From Tiamatella sp964451715 (GTDB lineage Archaea > Thermoproteota > Thermoprotei_A > Sulfolobales > Acidilobaceae), in assembly GCA_964451715.1 (NCBI GenBank), contig CAYVIZ010000054.1, forward strand, positions 1-6,545: DNA of 6,545 nt, read 5' to 3'. Numbering within the stretch: the stretch's first letter is position 1; each line of letters starts with the position of its first letter. This document shows positions 1-5,595 of the stretch, piece by piece. Position numbers and translations under genes: made by a program. The notes under the pieces were generated by a model, which did not search any database, was not told the DNA's origin, and worked only from the letters and a program-made list of their open reading frames with translations.

Positions 1-1047
1 CTCGACAAGGTAAAGGAGAGAATTGAAAAAGTTGCTAGAGACACGCTGCCCCGGGGCTCGGAGTCAATGCTGTATCCGGGTCTCATAACGGGAGTCAAGT
101 ACGAGCCCGTGGAGAGGGTTGGAGTATACGCCCCCGGAGGACTCGCTAGTTATCCATCAACAGTATTGATGACAGGAGTACCCGCCAGGGTAGCGGGTGT
201 AAAAGAGTTATACCTGGCCACACCCCCCGGAGAAAACGGGCGTGTTGATCCTCTAGTACTCGTGGCAGCAGACATGGTGGGATACGACGAGATATACAGG
301 CTTGGGGGAGCCTATGCTGCCGCCGCCCTAGCCCTAGGGACTGAGACCGTGAAGAAGGTAGACATGATAGCAGGCCCGGGAGGCAAGTGGTTCACCGCTG
401 CGAAGGCCCTCCTCTATGGTAGAGTTGGAGTCGACTTCCTAGCAGGACCCACGGAGCTCTTCATCGTGGCGGACGGCAGCATCGAGGCCAGCTGGGTTGC
501 ATGGGATATAGCCGCCCAGGCGGAGCACTCGCCTGACACAACCGTGATCCTGGCCGTAACCAGTGAAGACTACGCTGACAGGGTTATAGAGGAGTTATCC
601 CGTATAGTAGCCCGCCTAGAGACGCGGGGAGTCGTGGAGGAGTCGATAAGCAGGAGAGGCCTAGTGCTCCTAGTCGAGGATCTAGACGAGGCGCTTAGAG
701 CGGCCAACGAGTACGCGCCCGAGCACCTCTATATAGCAGTGGAGAACCCCTCCTACAGGCTCCTCTCACAGGCCAGGAACACTGGTATGATAACACTAGG
801 GCCCTACGCTCCTCCCGCGCTTGCAGACTACTCCACGGGAGCCAACCATGTACTGCCAACTATGGGCTGGCCCCGGTTCACAGGCGGGTTAACCCCCGCC
901 TGCTTCCTCAAGCCCATATATTATGTTTTCACCCTCAGAGACGGTTTCCGGTCAGCGTGCCGCGAGGCTGTCCTCCTCTCTGACTGGGAGGGCCTCAAGG
1001 CGCACAAGATGAGTGTCTATGTGAGGGGGTGTGATGAGAGTGGATAA
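1..1047 (+). CDS. hisD: Histidinol dehydrogenase, 5'-truncated by window edge
   Basis: This enzyme catalyses the last two steps of histidine biosynthesis: the Zn-dependent, NAD-linked oxidation of L-histidinol through histidinal to histidine, in the cytoplasm. The reading frame is open from base 1, so the ATG at 67 is internal and the true start lies upstream; 348 residues are visible and about 60-80 are missing against the usual 390-430. Family landmarks, numbered in the visible fragment: VGVYAPGG near 40-47, AGPGG near 124-128, AGPTE near 148-152, AQAEHSP with Q173 and zinc-ligand H176, PEHL with the catalytic pair E241-H242, ADYSTGANHVLPT with zinc-ligand D276 and H283, and C-terminal H335 in LKAHKMSV, the last zinc ligand. 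All key catalytic and metal residues are present. One oddity is GPGG where the family normally has GPGN. The stop lies inside the start of the downstream symporter gene, which suggests one transcript. The identification is secure. Confidence 0.96.
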   Translation, partial: LDKVKERIEKVARDTLPRGSESMLYPGLITGVKYEPVERVGVYAPGGLASYPSTVLMTGVPARVAGVKELYLATPPGENGRVDPLVLVAADMVGYDEIYRLGGAYAAAALALGTETVKKVDMIAGPGGKWFTAAKALLYGRVGVDFLAGPTELFIVADGSIEASWVAWDIAAQAEHSPDTTVILAVTSEDYADRVIEELSRIVARLETRGVVEESISRRGLVLLVEDLDEALRAANEYAPEHLYIAVENPSYRLLSQARNTGMITLGPYAPPALADYSTGANHVLPTMGWPRFTGGLTPACFLKPIYYVFTLRDGFRSACREAVLLSDWEGLKAHKMSVYVRGCDESG

Positions 1048-2488
1048 GGTGGGATACTCCCTCGTGGCCGTGGCCATCTACCTGGCCTCCATGGTCGCCT
1101 TAGGGATAGCTGTCTCCAGGAGGTCTAAGAGCTTCAACGACTACGCTGTTGCAGGCAGGAGACTAGGCTTTGTAATGGCTTACGCGACGATACTGGCCAC
1201 ATGGTTCGGCACAGGCCTGGCTATGGGAGGCGCCTCTATGGCTTACAGCTTCGGTTTGAGGGGGGTCATAATGGACCCTATCGGGGCAGGGCTCAGCATA
1301 CTGTTGTTCGGCCTGTTCTTCGCCTCGATCCTGCGGAGAAGGGGCTACATAACGATAGCCGACTTCTTCCGCGACAGATACGGCTCACGCATGGAGGCGT
1401 TGTCGGCGGTAGTACAAGTACTAGCCTACATGGGGTGGAGTGCCTCGCTCCTAGTAACCTTCGGCACCATATTGAAGGTCTTCACAGGCGTGAGCTACAC
1501 GTACGGCCTACTCATAGGAGTAGCTGTAACCATAGCCTACACTACTATAGGCGGCCTATGGTCGGTTGTATATACGGACCTGATACAGGCAGGCCTACTA
1601 GTAGCCGGCATACTAGCCCTGTTCCTAGTAGTCTTAGACGAGGTCGGCGGCTTATCGGTCTTCGGTTCAACCATACCCTGGGACGCGCTCAGCATACTCC
1701 CCGAGAAGGGCTTCGGATACCTGGGCTATTGCGGCGCTATGGGCGCCGCATTCTACATATCATCCTGGCTCGTCCAAGGCTTGGGAGCAGTGAACAGCCA
1801 GGACCTGGTTCAGAGGGCCGCGGCGTCCAGGGACGAGTCTGTAGCAAGGAAATCCGCGCTGGCGGCGAGCTTCTCCTACATAATCCTAGGCCTCATACCG
1901 GCGTTGATAGGCATAATGGCCACCCAGATATACCCCTCCATGGATAACCCTGACGAGGTGATACCCAAGCTGGCCGTAGACCTTCTCCCCACCCCCTTGT
2001 TCACACTGTTCGCCGTAGGCATACTAGCAGCCCTCATGAGCAGTGCTGACAGCGCTATACTGGTGCCAAGCGTGGTTGCCGCTGAGAATATAGCCCCGGC
2101 CCTAGGACTGGGCAGGAGCGAGCGGGGCAAGCTAGTGATAGCCCGTCTCATGGTTCCAGTAATATCAATCCTAGCCCTGGCCATAGCGTTGAAGGCGCCC
2201 ACGATATATATGCTGATGAATCTAAGCTGGGAGCTCATACTAATGACGCACGCCGTACCCTTCATAGCAGGCCTCATATCAAGCAAGCCCAACGAGAAAA
2301 CCGTTGTCACAGCCGTGGCTGCGGGACTGGCCTTATGGGTACTCCTCTCCGCCTACGTCTACCCGGCGACGTATAGTGTTGAGGGAGACATGGAGTGGGC
2401 TATATGGGACGCCATATACATAGCGGCCCCGCTTGCCCTACTAGTGGAGGCTATGATAGTGGGTATAGCGGGGAAGCTGTCCAAATAG
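1034..2488 (+). CDS. Sodium/solute symporter, SSS (PutP-like) family
   Basis: This is a polytopic inner-membrane secondary transporter, presumably coupling Na+ (or H+) to uptake of a small organic solute. The 484 residues form about 13 hydrophobic helices, the normal size and topology of the LeuT-fold SSS family. Visible landmarks are DYAVAGRRLG after the first helix (37-46), the family signature GGLWSVVYTDLIQ (173-185), a QDLVQRAAAS loop (256-265), and ALMSSADSAIL in the eighth-helix region (333-343). There S336-S337 align with the Na+-site Ser/Thr pair of E. coli PutP. I chose ATG 1034 over GTG 1031 because GAGGGGG at 1023-1029 lies 4 bases before it. The gene overlaps hisD by 14 bases, implying co-transcription and perhaps translational coupling. 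The substrate cannot be read from the sequence: proline, pantothenate, organic acids and sugars are all family substrates, and the hisD linkage only hints at an amino acid or imidazole compound. Confidence 0.93.
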   Translation: MRVDKVGYSLVAVAIYLASMVALGIAVSRRSKSFNDYAVAGRRLGFVMAYATILATWFGTGLAMGGASMAYSFGLRGVIMDPIGAGLSILLFGLFFASILRRRGYITIADFFRDRYGSRMEALSAVVQVLAYMGWSASLLVTFGTILKVFTGVSYTYGLLIGVAVTIAYTTIGGLWSVVYTDLIQAGLLVAGILALFLVVLDEVGGLSVFGSTIPWDALSILPEKGFGYLGYCGAMGAAFYISSWLVQGLGAVNSQDLVQRAAASRDESVARKSALAASFSYIILGLIPALIGIMATQIYPSMDNPDEVIPKLAVDLLPTPLFTLFAVGILAALMSSADSAILVPSVVAAENIAPALGLGRSERGKLVIARLMVPVISILALAIALKAPTIYMLMNLSWELILMTHAVPFIAGLISSKPNEKTVVTAVAAGLALWVLLSAYVYPATYSVEGDMEWAIWDAIYIAAPLALLVEAMIVGIAGKLSK

Positions 2489-2499
2489 GATTCAACACC

Positions 2500-3264
2500 T
2501 TATTTCTCAACCACCCTCTTACCCTTAAGGAACTCGCTCGCCTTCTCAGCAACCACAGGCCTCGCAGTAGACTCTGCCAGAGCCCTTAGGCCCCTATCCA
2601 CCCAGAAGTGGAGCCGGGCGCTCGCGAGGAGCTTCCTCGTCTCCGAAATCGCGAAGGGGTCTCCCTTCGCGATGTCTTCAGCCAGCTTCCTCACCTCCGT
2701 TCTAAGCTCCTCGTGCGTGTCGACGACCATGTTAACAAGCCCCATCTCCCTAACCTCGTCAGCTGTGAAGGTCCTACCCGTCAAGGCTATCATCGCCGCA
2801 TGCTTCGCGCCTAGGAGGAAGGCGCCTATAGTGGGCGTGCCTGGAGGAACCATCCCCCACCTAGCGGCGGGGCTGCTGAACTTCGCCCTCCTAACAGCTA
2901 CAGCCAGATCCACAGCGTTCAGCATCTCCATGCCAGCCCCTATGGCGTGACCGTTGACCGCTGCTATAACGGGTTTACTGCACTCAGTCAAGGCCAGGCA
3001 TACGCCGCCTAGGCCGAGGTACATTAGGCGCCACGCGTCATCCATGCCTCTCACCTTGCTCGTGGCAGTCAGGTCTACCCCTGTGGTGAAGAACCTCTCT
3101 CCGCTCCCTGTTAACACTATGACTCTTGTATCAGTGTTGCTGCACTCCTCCCTTATCTTGGAGGCAAGCTCTCTGAGGTGGGGTTCATCTAGGCTGTTGC
3201 CTTGGTTTTCCCGGTCTATTATAATCCAGGATATGAGGTCGTCTCTCTCGACTCTTATCGGCAA
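2500..3264 (-). CDS. Enoyl-CoA hydratase/isomerase (crotonase) family protein
   Basis: This is a cytoplasmic acyl-CoA enzyme of the crotonase fold, 254 residues, the usual length. The N-terminus (VERDDLISWIIIDRENQGNSL) matches the family start. Oxyanion-hole elements are FFTTGVDL (58-65) and NGHAIGAGMEM (104-114). E113 aligns with catalytic Glu144 of rat enoyl-CoA hydratase. The second catalytic glutamate, Glu164 in rat, falls on A133 (segment SPAARWG), with the spacing from E113 conserved at 20. The protein may therefore not be a standard hydratase; a hydrolase, decarboxylase, lyase or atypical hydratase role is possible. The start is TTG at 3264: GGTGA at 3278-3274 lies 9 bases upstream, an in-frame TGA follows shortly upstream, and the ATG at 3281 is in another frame. 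The gene converges on the symporter with an 11-base gap, and lies 63 bases downstream of the zinc-finger gene with its own putative promoter. Family assignment is firm; the reaction is unknown. Confidence 0.92.
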   Translation of the reverse strand: MPIRVERDDLISWIIIDRENQGNSLDEPHLRELASKIREECSNTDTRVIVLTGSGERFFTTGVDLTATSKVRGMDDAWRLMYLGLGGVCLALTECSKPVIAAVNGHAIGAGMEMLNAVDLAVAVRRAKFSSPAARWGMVPPGTPTIGAFLLGAKHAAMIALTGRTFTADEVREMGLVNMVVDTHEELRTEVRKLAEDIAKGDPFAISETRKLLASARLHFWVDRGLRALAESTARPVVAEKASEFLKGKRVVEK

Positions 3265-3273
3265 GGGAGAACG

Positions 3274-3279
3274 TCACCC
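3274..3279 (-). promoter_or_regulatory. Shine-Dalgarno site deciding the TTG start of the crotonase gene
   Basis: The minus strand reads GGGTGA here, 9 bases before TTG 3264. It matches the archaeal anti-Shine-Dalgarno complement (GGAGGTGAT). It supports TTG as the real start, because an in-frame TGA just upstream rules out a longer protein. Confidence 0.75.
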
Positions 3280-3308
3280 ATGTAAAAAGGGTTAGTAGGG
3301 CTGCCTAG

Positions 3309-3322
3309 ATAATATAGGTTTC
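3309..3322 (-). promoter_or_regulatory. Putative BRE/TATA promoter of the crotonase gene
   Basis: On the minus strand a BRE-like GAAACC (3322-3317) is followed directly by TATATTAT (3316-3309). A centre at about 3312 predicts transcription starting near 3286, which gives a leader of about 22 bases containing the GGTGA site. The promoter begins just after the zinc-finger stop codon, so the crotonase gene could be transcribed independently even though the two genes lie on the same strand. This is inferred from consensus and spacing only. Confidence 0.5.
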
Positions 3323-3327
3323 ATATG

Positions 3328-3552
3328 CTACAGTGAAGAATCACCGGCTATATTGCAGGACTTGTCTTCTTGGAACCCGAATTGTGCAAGGCAGAACGCT
3401 ACACGTCTTAATGATCTCCGCGTGGCTTTGCCTGTCTTCTTTACGGCATAATCCTTGACTATGTCCCTGTGCTTTCCGAGGAGGTGTGTGGCAGCATCCT
3501 CTAGCGACTTTGCTGTGTAGCCGCAGAAGGGGCATTTGATCATCTTGTCCAT
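3328..3552 (-). CDS. Small C2H2 zinc-finger protein
   Basis: This is a 74-residue protein with one classical zinc finger near its N-terminus: C7-x2-C10-x12-H23-x4-H28 (CPFCGY...HLLGKH), with hydrophobic L17 in the finger core. After it comes a strongly basic stretch (about residues 27-50, with K33, K38, K39, K42, R45, R46, R49, R50). The C-terminal ~24 residues have two more cysteines (C54, C66) and no recognisable domain. Single-finger proteins of this size are common and mostly uncharacterised in Crenarchaeota; the finger plus basic tail suggests nucleic-acid binding, inferred only. I chose ATG 3552 because the TATA-like box at 3588-3581 predicts transcription starting about 6 bases upstream, giving a nearly leaderless mRNA; ATG 3543 (M4) is the alternative. 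The gene is divergent from the glycosyltransferase gene and could regulate it. A frame covering 3341-3601 on the same strand lacks these motifs and is not favoured. Confidence 0.82.
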   Translation of the reverse strand: MDKMIKCPFCGYTAKSLEDAATHLLGKHRDIVKDYAVKKTGKATRRSLRRVAFCLAQFGFQEDKSCNIAGDSSL

Positions 3553-3580
3553 CCAGTAATTGTAAAGGAGGGTTGAACAC

Positions 3581-3594
3581 TAATAAATCGTTGG
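3581..3594 (-). promoter_or_regulatory. Putative promoter of the zinc-finger gene
   Basis: The minus strand reads GATTTATTA at 3589-3581, with the A/C-rich upstream bases (CTACCAACG) acting as a possible BRE. A centre near 3584 predicts a start near 3558, only about 6 bases before ATG 3552. No Shine-Dalgarno site precedes that ATG, which fits a leaderless-type transcript. An alternative TATA-like element is CTTATATG at 3606-3599 on the same strand, which would give a leader of about 24 bases. Confidence 0.45.
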
Positions 3595-3598
3595 TAGA

Positions 3599-3606
3599 CA
3601 TATAAG
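3599..3606 (+). promoter_or_regulatory. Putative TATA box of the glycosyltransferase gene
   Basis: CATATAAG on the plus strand is centred near 3602 and predicts transcription starting at about 3628. That gives a leader of roughly 28 bases before ATG 3656. It stands back to back with the zinc-finger promoter, with only about 10 bases between the two TATA elements. Confidence 0.45.
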
Positions 3607-3615
3607 GGTTACCTG

Positions 3616-3630
3616 ACCCCCAAGAGGGGT
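3616..3630. repeat. Short inverted repeat, possible operator
   Basis: ACCCC (3616-3620) and GGGGT (3626-3630) form a perfect 5-base inverted repeat around a 5-base centre. It lies between the predicted TATA box and transcription start of the glycosyltransferase gene, a position where a bound protein would usually repress in archaea. Repeats this short also arise by chance, and no protein is known to bind here. Confidence 0.3.
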
Positions 3631-3643
3631 TTATGCGGAGTTT

Positions 3644-3649
3644 GGCGAT
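3644..3649 (+). promoter_or_regulatory. Shine-Dalgarno-like site before the glycosyltransferase start
   Basis: GGCGAT lies 6 bases before ATG 3656 and differs from the ideal GGTGAT by one base. Two earlier ATGs (3633 and 3648) are in another frame that ends after about 27 codons, and an in-frame TGA at 3614 has no start codon between it and 3656. ATG 3656 is therefore the favoured start. Confidence 0.45.
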
Positions 3650-3655
3650 GCGGCT

Positions 3656-5038
3656 ATGGTCAACCTTGCAGATTCAGGGGGTAGTGTTACTAGACGACGA
3701 TTGCTGCTTGGTTTAATAATACTGGTAGGCCTCCTTGTTAGAGTACTCTTTACACCCTACTCGGCCGGCTCCGACTTGGCCCAGTTTCACGGGTTCGCGG
3801 AGACGTTTATCAGGCACGGGCTGTGTTTTTACTCTTATTCTTGTTCCGGCAACTGGGCCAGTGAGGGTTGGCCTTATGACTGGCCCTATGTTTATGGTCC
3901 TGTTTGGATGTATATCCTGGGCTTCCTGGCGCATGTTACTAGAGGAGGAGTTGAAGCCTCATGGGTGAGGGGGCATTACTACGTCTACATAGACCCCGCC
4001 TGGATAGTGGCGGTTAAAACCGTGCTCATAGCCGCCGACACGGCTGATGCACTCATACTGTACTTTATAGCCTCTAGGAGAAGCCGTGGAGTGACGCCTA
4101 TAGCTGTCACAGCGCTCTACTACCTGAACCCAATGACCATATACATATCCTCTATATACGGCATGTTCGACCAGCTCGCCCTCTTCTTTGTGCTGACAGC
4201 GTTAGCCCTCTACAGCCGGGAGAGGCTCCCGCCTTTCCTCCTAGGATTCGCTGCCAGCGTAAAGCAGACGGCCCTGCCCGTCTTGGCATCGCTCTTACTG
4301 CAGTCCGTCAAGGATAAGAGGCTGGTGAGGTTCTCTGCATACGCTGCAGCCGGGCTGATTCTCCCCTTTCTCCCCATACTAGTCTCCTGCCCCACATCGC
4401 TAATCCATCTACTCGGCGCTGTTGACGAGGCAGGGGAACCCCACTACACGTTACCCCTGGCTTATAGCTTCAACGGTGTATCAAGCCTAGCCACATATAT
4501 GCACCTATCCAGTGGTGGCAGCTATATGTGGCTGATAAGAATATGGCCTCTACCCTTCACCCTGTTATCGTTATATCTTGCCATAAAAATAGTTAGGAAT
4601 GACATGCACCCGCTAGTCGTTGCTGCACTCTCATACGCGGTGTTCACGGCAACCTACTGGAGGATAAACCACCAGTACCTAGTCCCCCTGATAGCTCTGG
4701 CTCTAGCGGCTCTCCCCCTACTTGATAGAAGAGGGAAGATCCTTTCATTAATACTCGTCTTCTGGATAGGGTTATGGCCTATAGCCTTCCCTACCAGCTG
4801 GTGGTTCCACGTCCACATAAGGAACCCTAACACCGGGATGATAAGATTCATTGACAGGATAACGCTCATGGTGTTCGACGACAGGTTTTACGTTGCATAC
4901 AGTGTGATACTAACATTCCTGCAGTACGTGTTCATACTATATGCTGCAGCGAAGACGCGTACAAGCGGTGAAGGCTACCTCCTCCAAGATCTTAGAAATA
5001 ATCCTGCACCAGCCGCGATCATTAAGGCTCCCAGATAG
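3656..5038 (+). CDS. Polytopic membrane protein, probable GT-C glycosyltransferase
   Basis: This 460-residue protein has about 10-12 hydrophobic helices, the first at about residues 15-33. It resembles archaeal integral membrane proteins related to GT-C enzymes, which transfer sugars from polyprenyl-phosphate donors on the outer face of the membrane. Supporting features: an acidic residue right after the first helix (AGSD40, in the usual position of the catalytic acid), the aromatic/proline loop YVYGPVW (78-84), LNP (157-159) followed by YGMFDQLALFF (168-178), which recalls ALG6/mannosyltransferase-type proteins, SVKQTALP (201-208), and NHQYLVPL (338-345). No soluble domain follows. A likely role is protein N-glycosylation or glycolipid assembly at the cell surface; donor and acceptor are unknown. 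The last 64 bases overlap the oppositely oriented neighbour. The first ~100 codons look richer in T-ending codons than the rest (by eye). Membrane nature is certain, family likely, activity inferred. Confidence 0.8.
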   Translation: MVNLADSGGSVTRRRLLLGLIILVGLLVRVLFTPYSAGSDLAQFHGFAETFIRHGLCFYSYSCSGNWASEGWPYDWPYVYGPVWMYILGFLAHVTRGGVEASWVRGHYYVYIDPAWIVAVKTVLIAADTADALILYFIASRRSRGVTPIAVTALYYLNPMTIYISSIYGMFDQLALFFVLTALALYSRERLPPFLLGFAASVKQTALPVLASLLLQSVKDKRLVRFSAYAAAGLILPFLPILVSCPTSLIHLLGAVDEAGEPHYTLPLAYSFNGVSSLATYMHLSSGGSYMWLIRIWPLPFTLLSLYLAIKIVRNDMHPLVVAALSYAVFTATYWRINHQYLVPLIALALAALPLLDRRGKILSLILVFWIGLWPIAFPTSWWFHVHIRNPNTGMIRFIDRITLMVFDDRFYVAYSVILTFLQYVFILYAAAKTRTSGEGYLLQDLRNNPAPAAIIKAPR

Positions 5039-5505
5039 TACAAGACTCTGGCCGCGGTGGATACGTTCTCCATGTTCTTCACTTGCTGGGCAACATAATA
5101 GTAAGTATAAACGGATACGAGAAAGCTTAGTTTACGCCCCCTATTGTATACAACCAGCTTATATGTGCCTGGCCCCTCTAGATTTTTAGTGCCCGATGTC
5201 TCTCCACTAAGTTCCCACCTGATAACCTTGTGCCCGTGATCGTCTAGTATTACGAGTACATAGGATAGAGGGCCTTGTTTCATGTCTTCAGGAATGATGT
5301 GAAACTTGACATATGGTTTAACCGCGTAGCCGGGTATTTTTATCTCTGCAGTATACGATTCGCCGGTACCGAGGTCGACCTCGTCTACTATTTGCGGCCC
5401 CTTCTGGAGGGACATTAAAGGCTCGTTAGCCCTGTGCGATGCTAAACCAGCTATTACAAGGATTACTCCTATAGTAACAATTATCAACAGGCTCTTATGT
5501 TTCAT
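4975..5505 (-). CDS. Membrane-anchored ectodomain protein, GOLD/emp24-like architecture
   Basis: I do not recognise a named family. From ATG 5505 the protein has 176 residues: a basic start (MKHK) and helix at about 5-22, an ectodomain of about 125 residues rich in alternating beta-type sequence (YTAEIKIPGYAV, YVKFHII, YVLVILDDHG, PGTYKLVVYNRG, LSFLVSVYTYYYV), a second helix at about 155-171, and a positive tail RSWRR. The tail and MKHK predict both ends in the cytoplasm. The beta sandwich with a GxY-type strand before a C-terminal membrane helix recalls GOLD/emp24-type proteins; this is a resemblance by eye. One N-glycosylation sequon, N147-V-S, lies just outside the second helix. TTG 5514 would add three residues but lies upstream of the transcription start predicted from the TATA box, so ATG 5505 is preferred. 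It overlaps the glycosyltransferase gene by 64 bases tail to tail, encoding the end of the second helix there. Confidence 0.78.
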   Translation of the reverse strand: MKHKSLLIIVTIGVILVIAGLASHRANEPLMSLQKGPQIVDEVDLGTGESYTAEIKIPGYAVKPYVKFHIIPEDMKQGPLSYVLVILDDHGHKVIRWELSGETSGTKNLEGPGTYKLVVYNRGRKLSFLVSVYTYYYVAQQVKNMENVSTAARVLYYLGALMIAAGAGLFLRSWRR

Positions 5506-5531
5506 TACACGCAATTCTTAACTATACCTAT

Positions 5532-5545
5532 TTTATATATTTCTC
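5532..5545 (-). promoter_or_regulatory. Putative BRE/TATA promoter of the ectodomain-protein gene
   Basis: The minus strand has a BRE-like GAGAAA (5545-5540) directly before TATATAAA (5539-5532), a strong archaeal match. A centre near 5535 predicts a start near 5509-5510, about 5 bases before ATG 5505. The mRNA would be almost leaderless, and no Shine-Dalgarno site is present. Confidence 0.6.
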
Positions 5546-5561
5546 AAAGGGTTATATATAA
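5545..5561 (+). promoter_or_regulatory. Putative BRE/TATA promoter of the amidohydrolase gene
   Basis: On the plus strand a BRE-like CAAAGG (5545-5550) precedes TTATATATAA (5552-5561). A centre near 5556 predicts a start near 5582, just before the GGTGA site, leaving a leader of about 14 bases. The BRE touches that of the divergent gene, so the two promoters are packed face to back. Confidence 0.6.
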
Positions 5562-5583
5562 AAAGTAAGCATTAACTTGTTAC

Positions 5584-5588
5584 GGTGA
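5584..5588 (+). promoter_or_regulatory. Shine-Dalgarno site deciding the TTG start of the amidohydrolase gene
   Basis: GGTGA lies 7 bases before TTG 5596. The GTG at 5585 inside it opens a frame that ends after 13 codons, and I see no in-frame ATG or GTG between the predicted transcription start and 5596. This supports TTG as the start, the same arrangement as in the crotonase gene. Confidence 0.72.
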
Positions 5589-5595
5589 ACCCGTA

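Noticed and set aside
1031..1037. GTGATGA, matching the C box of archaeal C/D-box guide RNAs
   Set aside because: I found no D box (CTGA) at guide-RNA distance downstream, and the site is explained by the overlapping GTG/ATG starts of the symporter gene.
1201..1947. Long plus-strand open frame of 248 codons inside the symporter gene
   Set aside because: It is a shadow in another frame. The translation is Arg/His/Pro-rich with no domain or membrane pattern, while the symporter frame has clear family motifs throughout.
2489..2499. Gap between the convergent symporter and crotonase genes as a bidirectional terminator
   Set aside because: It is only 11 bases long, with no long T-run on either strand and no stem-loop visible.
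3284..3288. Run of five T on the minus strand between the zinc-finger and crotonase genes, a possible terminator
   Set aside because: It is short and coincides with the predicted crotonase transcription start. Archaeal T-rich terminators are usually longer, so I did not call it.
3341..3601. 86-codon minus-strand frame overlapping the zinc-finger gene
   Set aside because: It lacks the Cys/His finger and any other motif, and its start lies upstream of the transcription start predicted from the TATA-like box.
3633..3716. Small 27-codon frame starting at ATG 3633 before the glycosyltransferase gene
   Set aside because: It overlaps the real start in another frame, has no Shine-Dalgarno site of its own and no recognisable content. 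A leader-peptide role is possible but unsupported.
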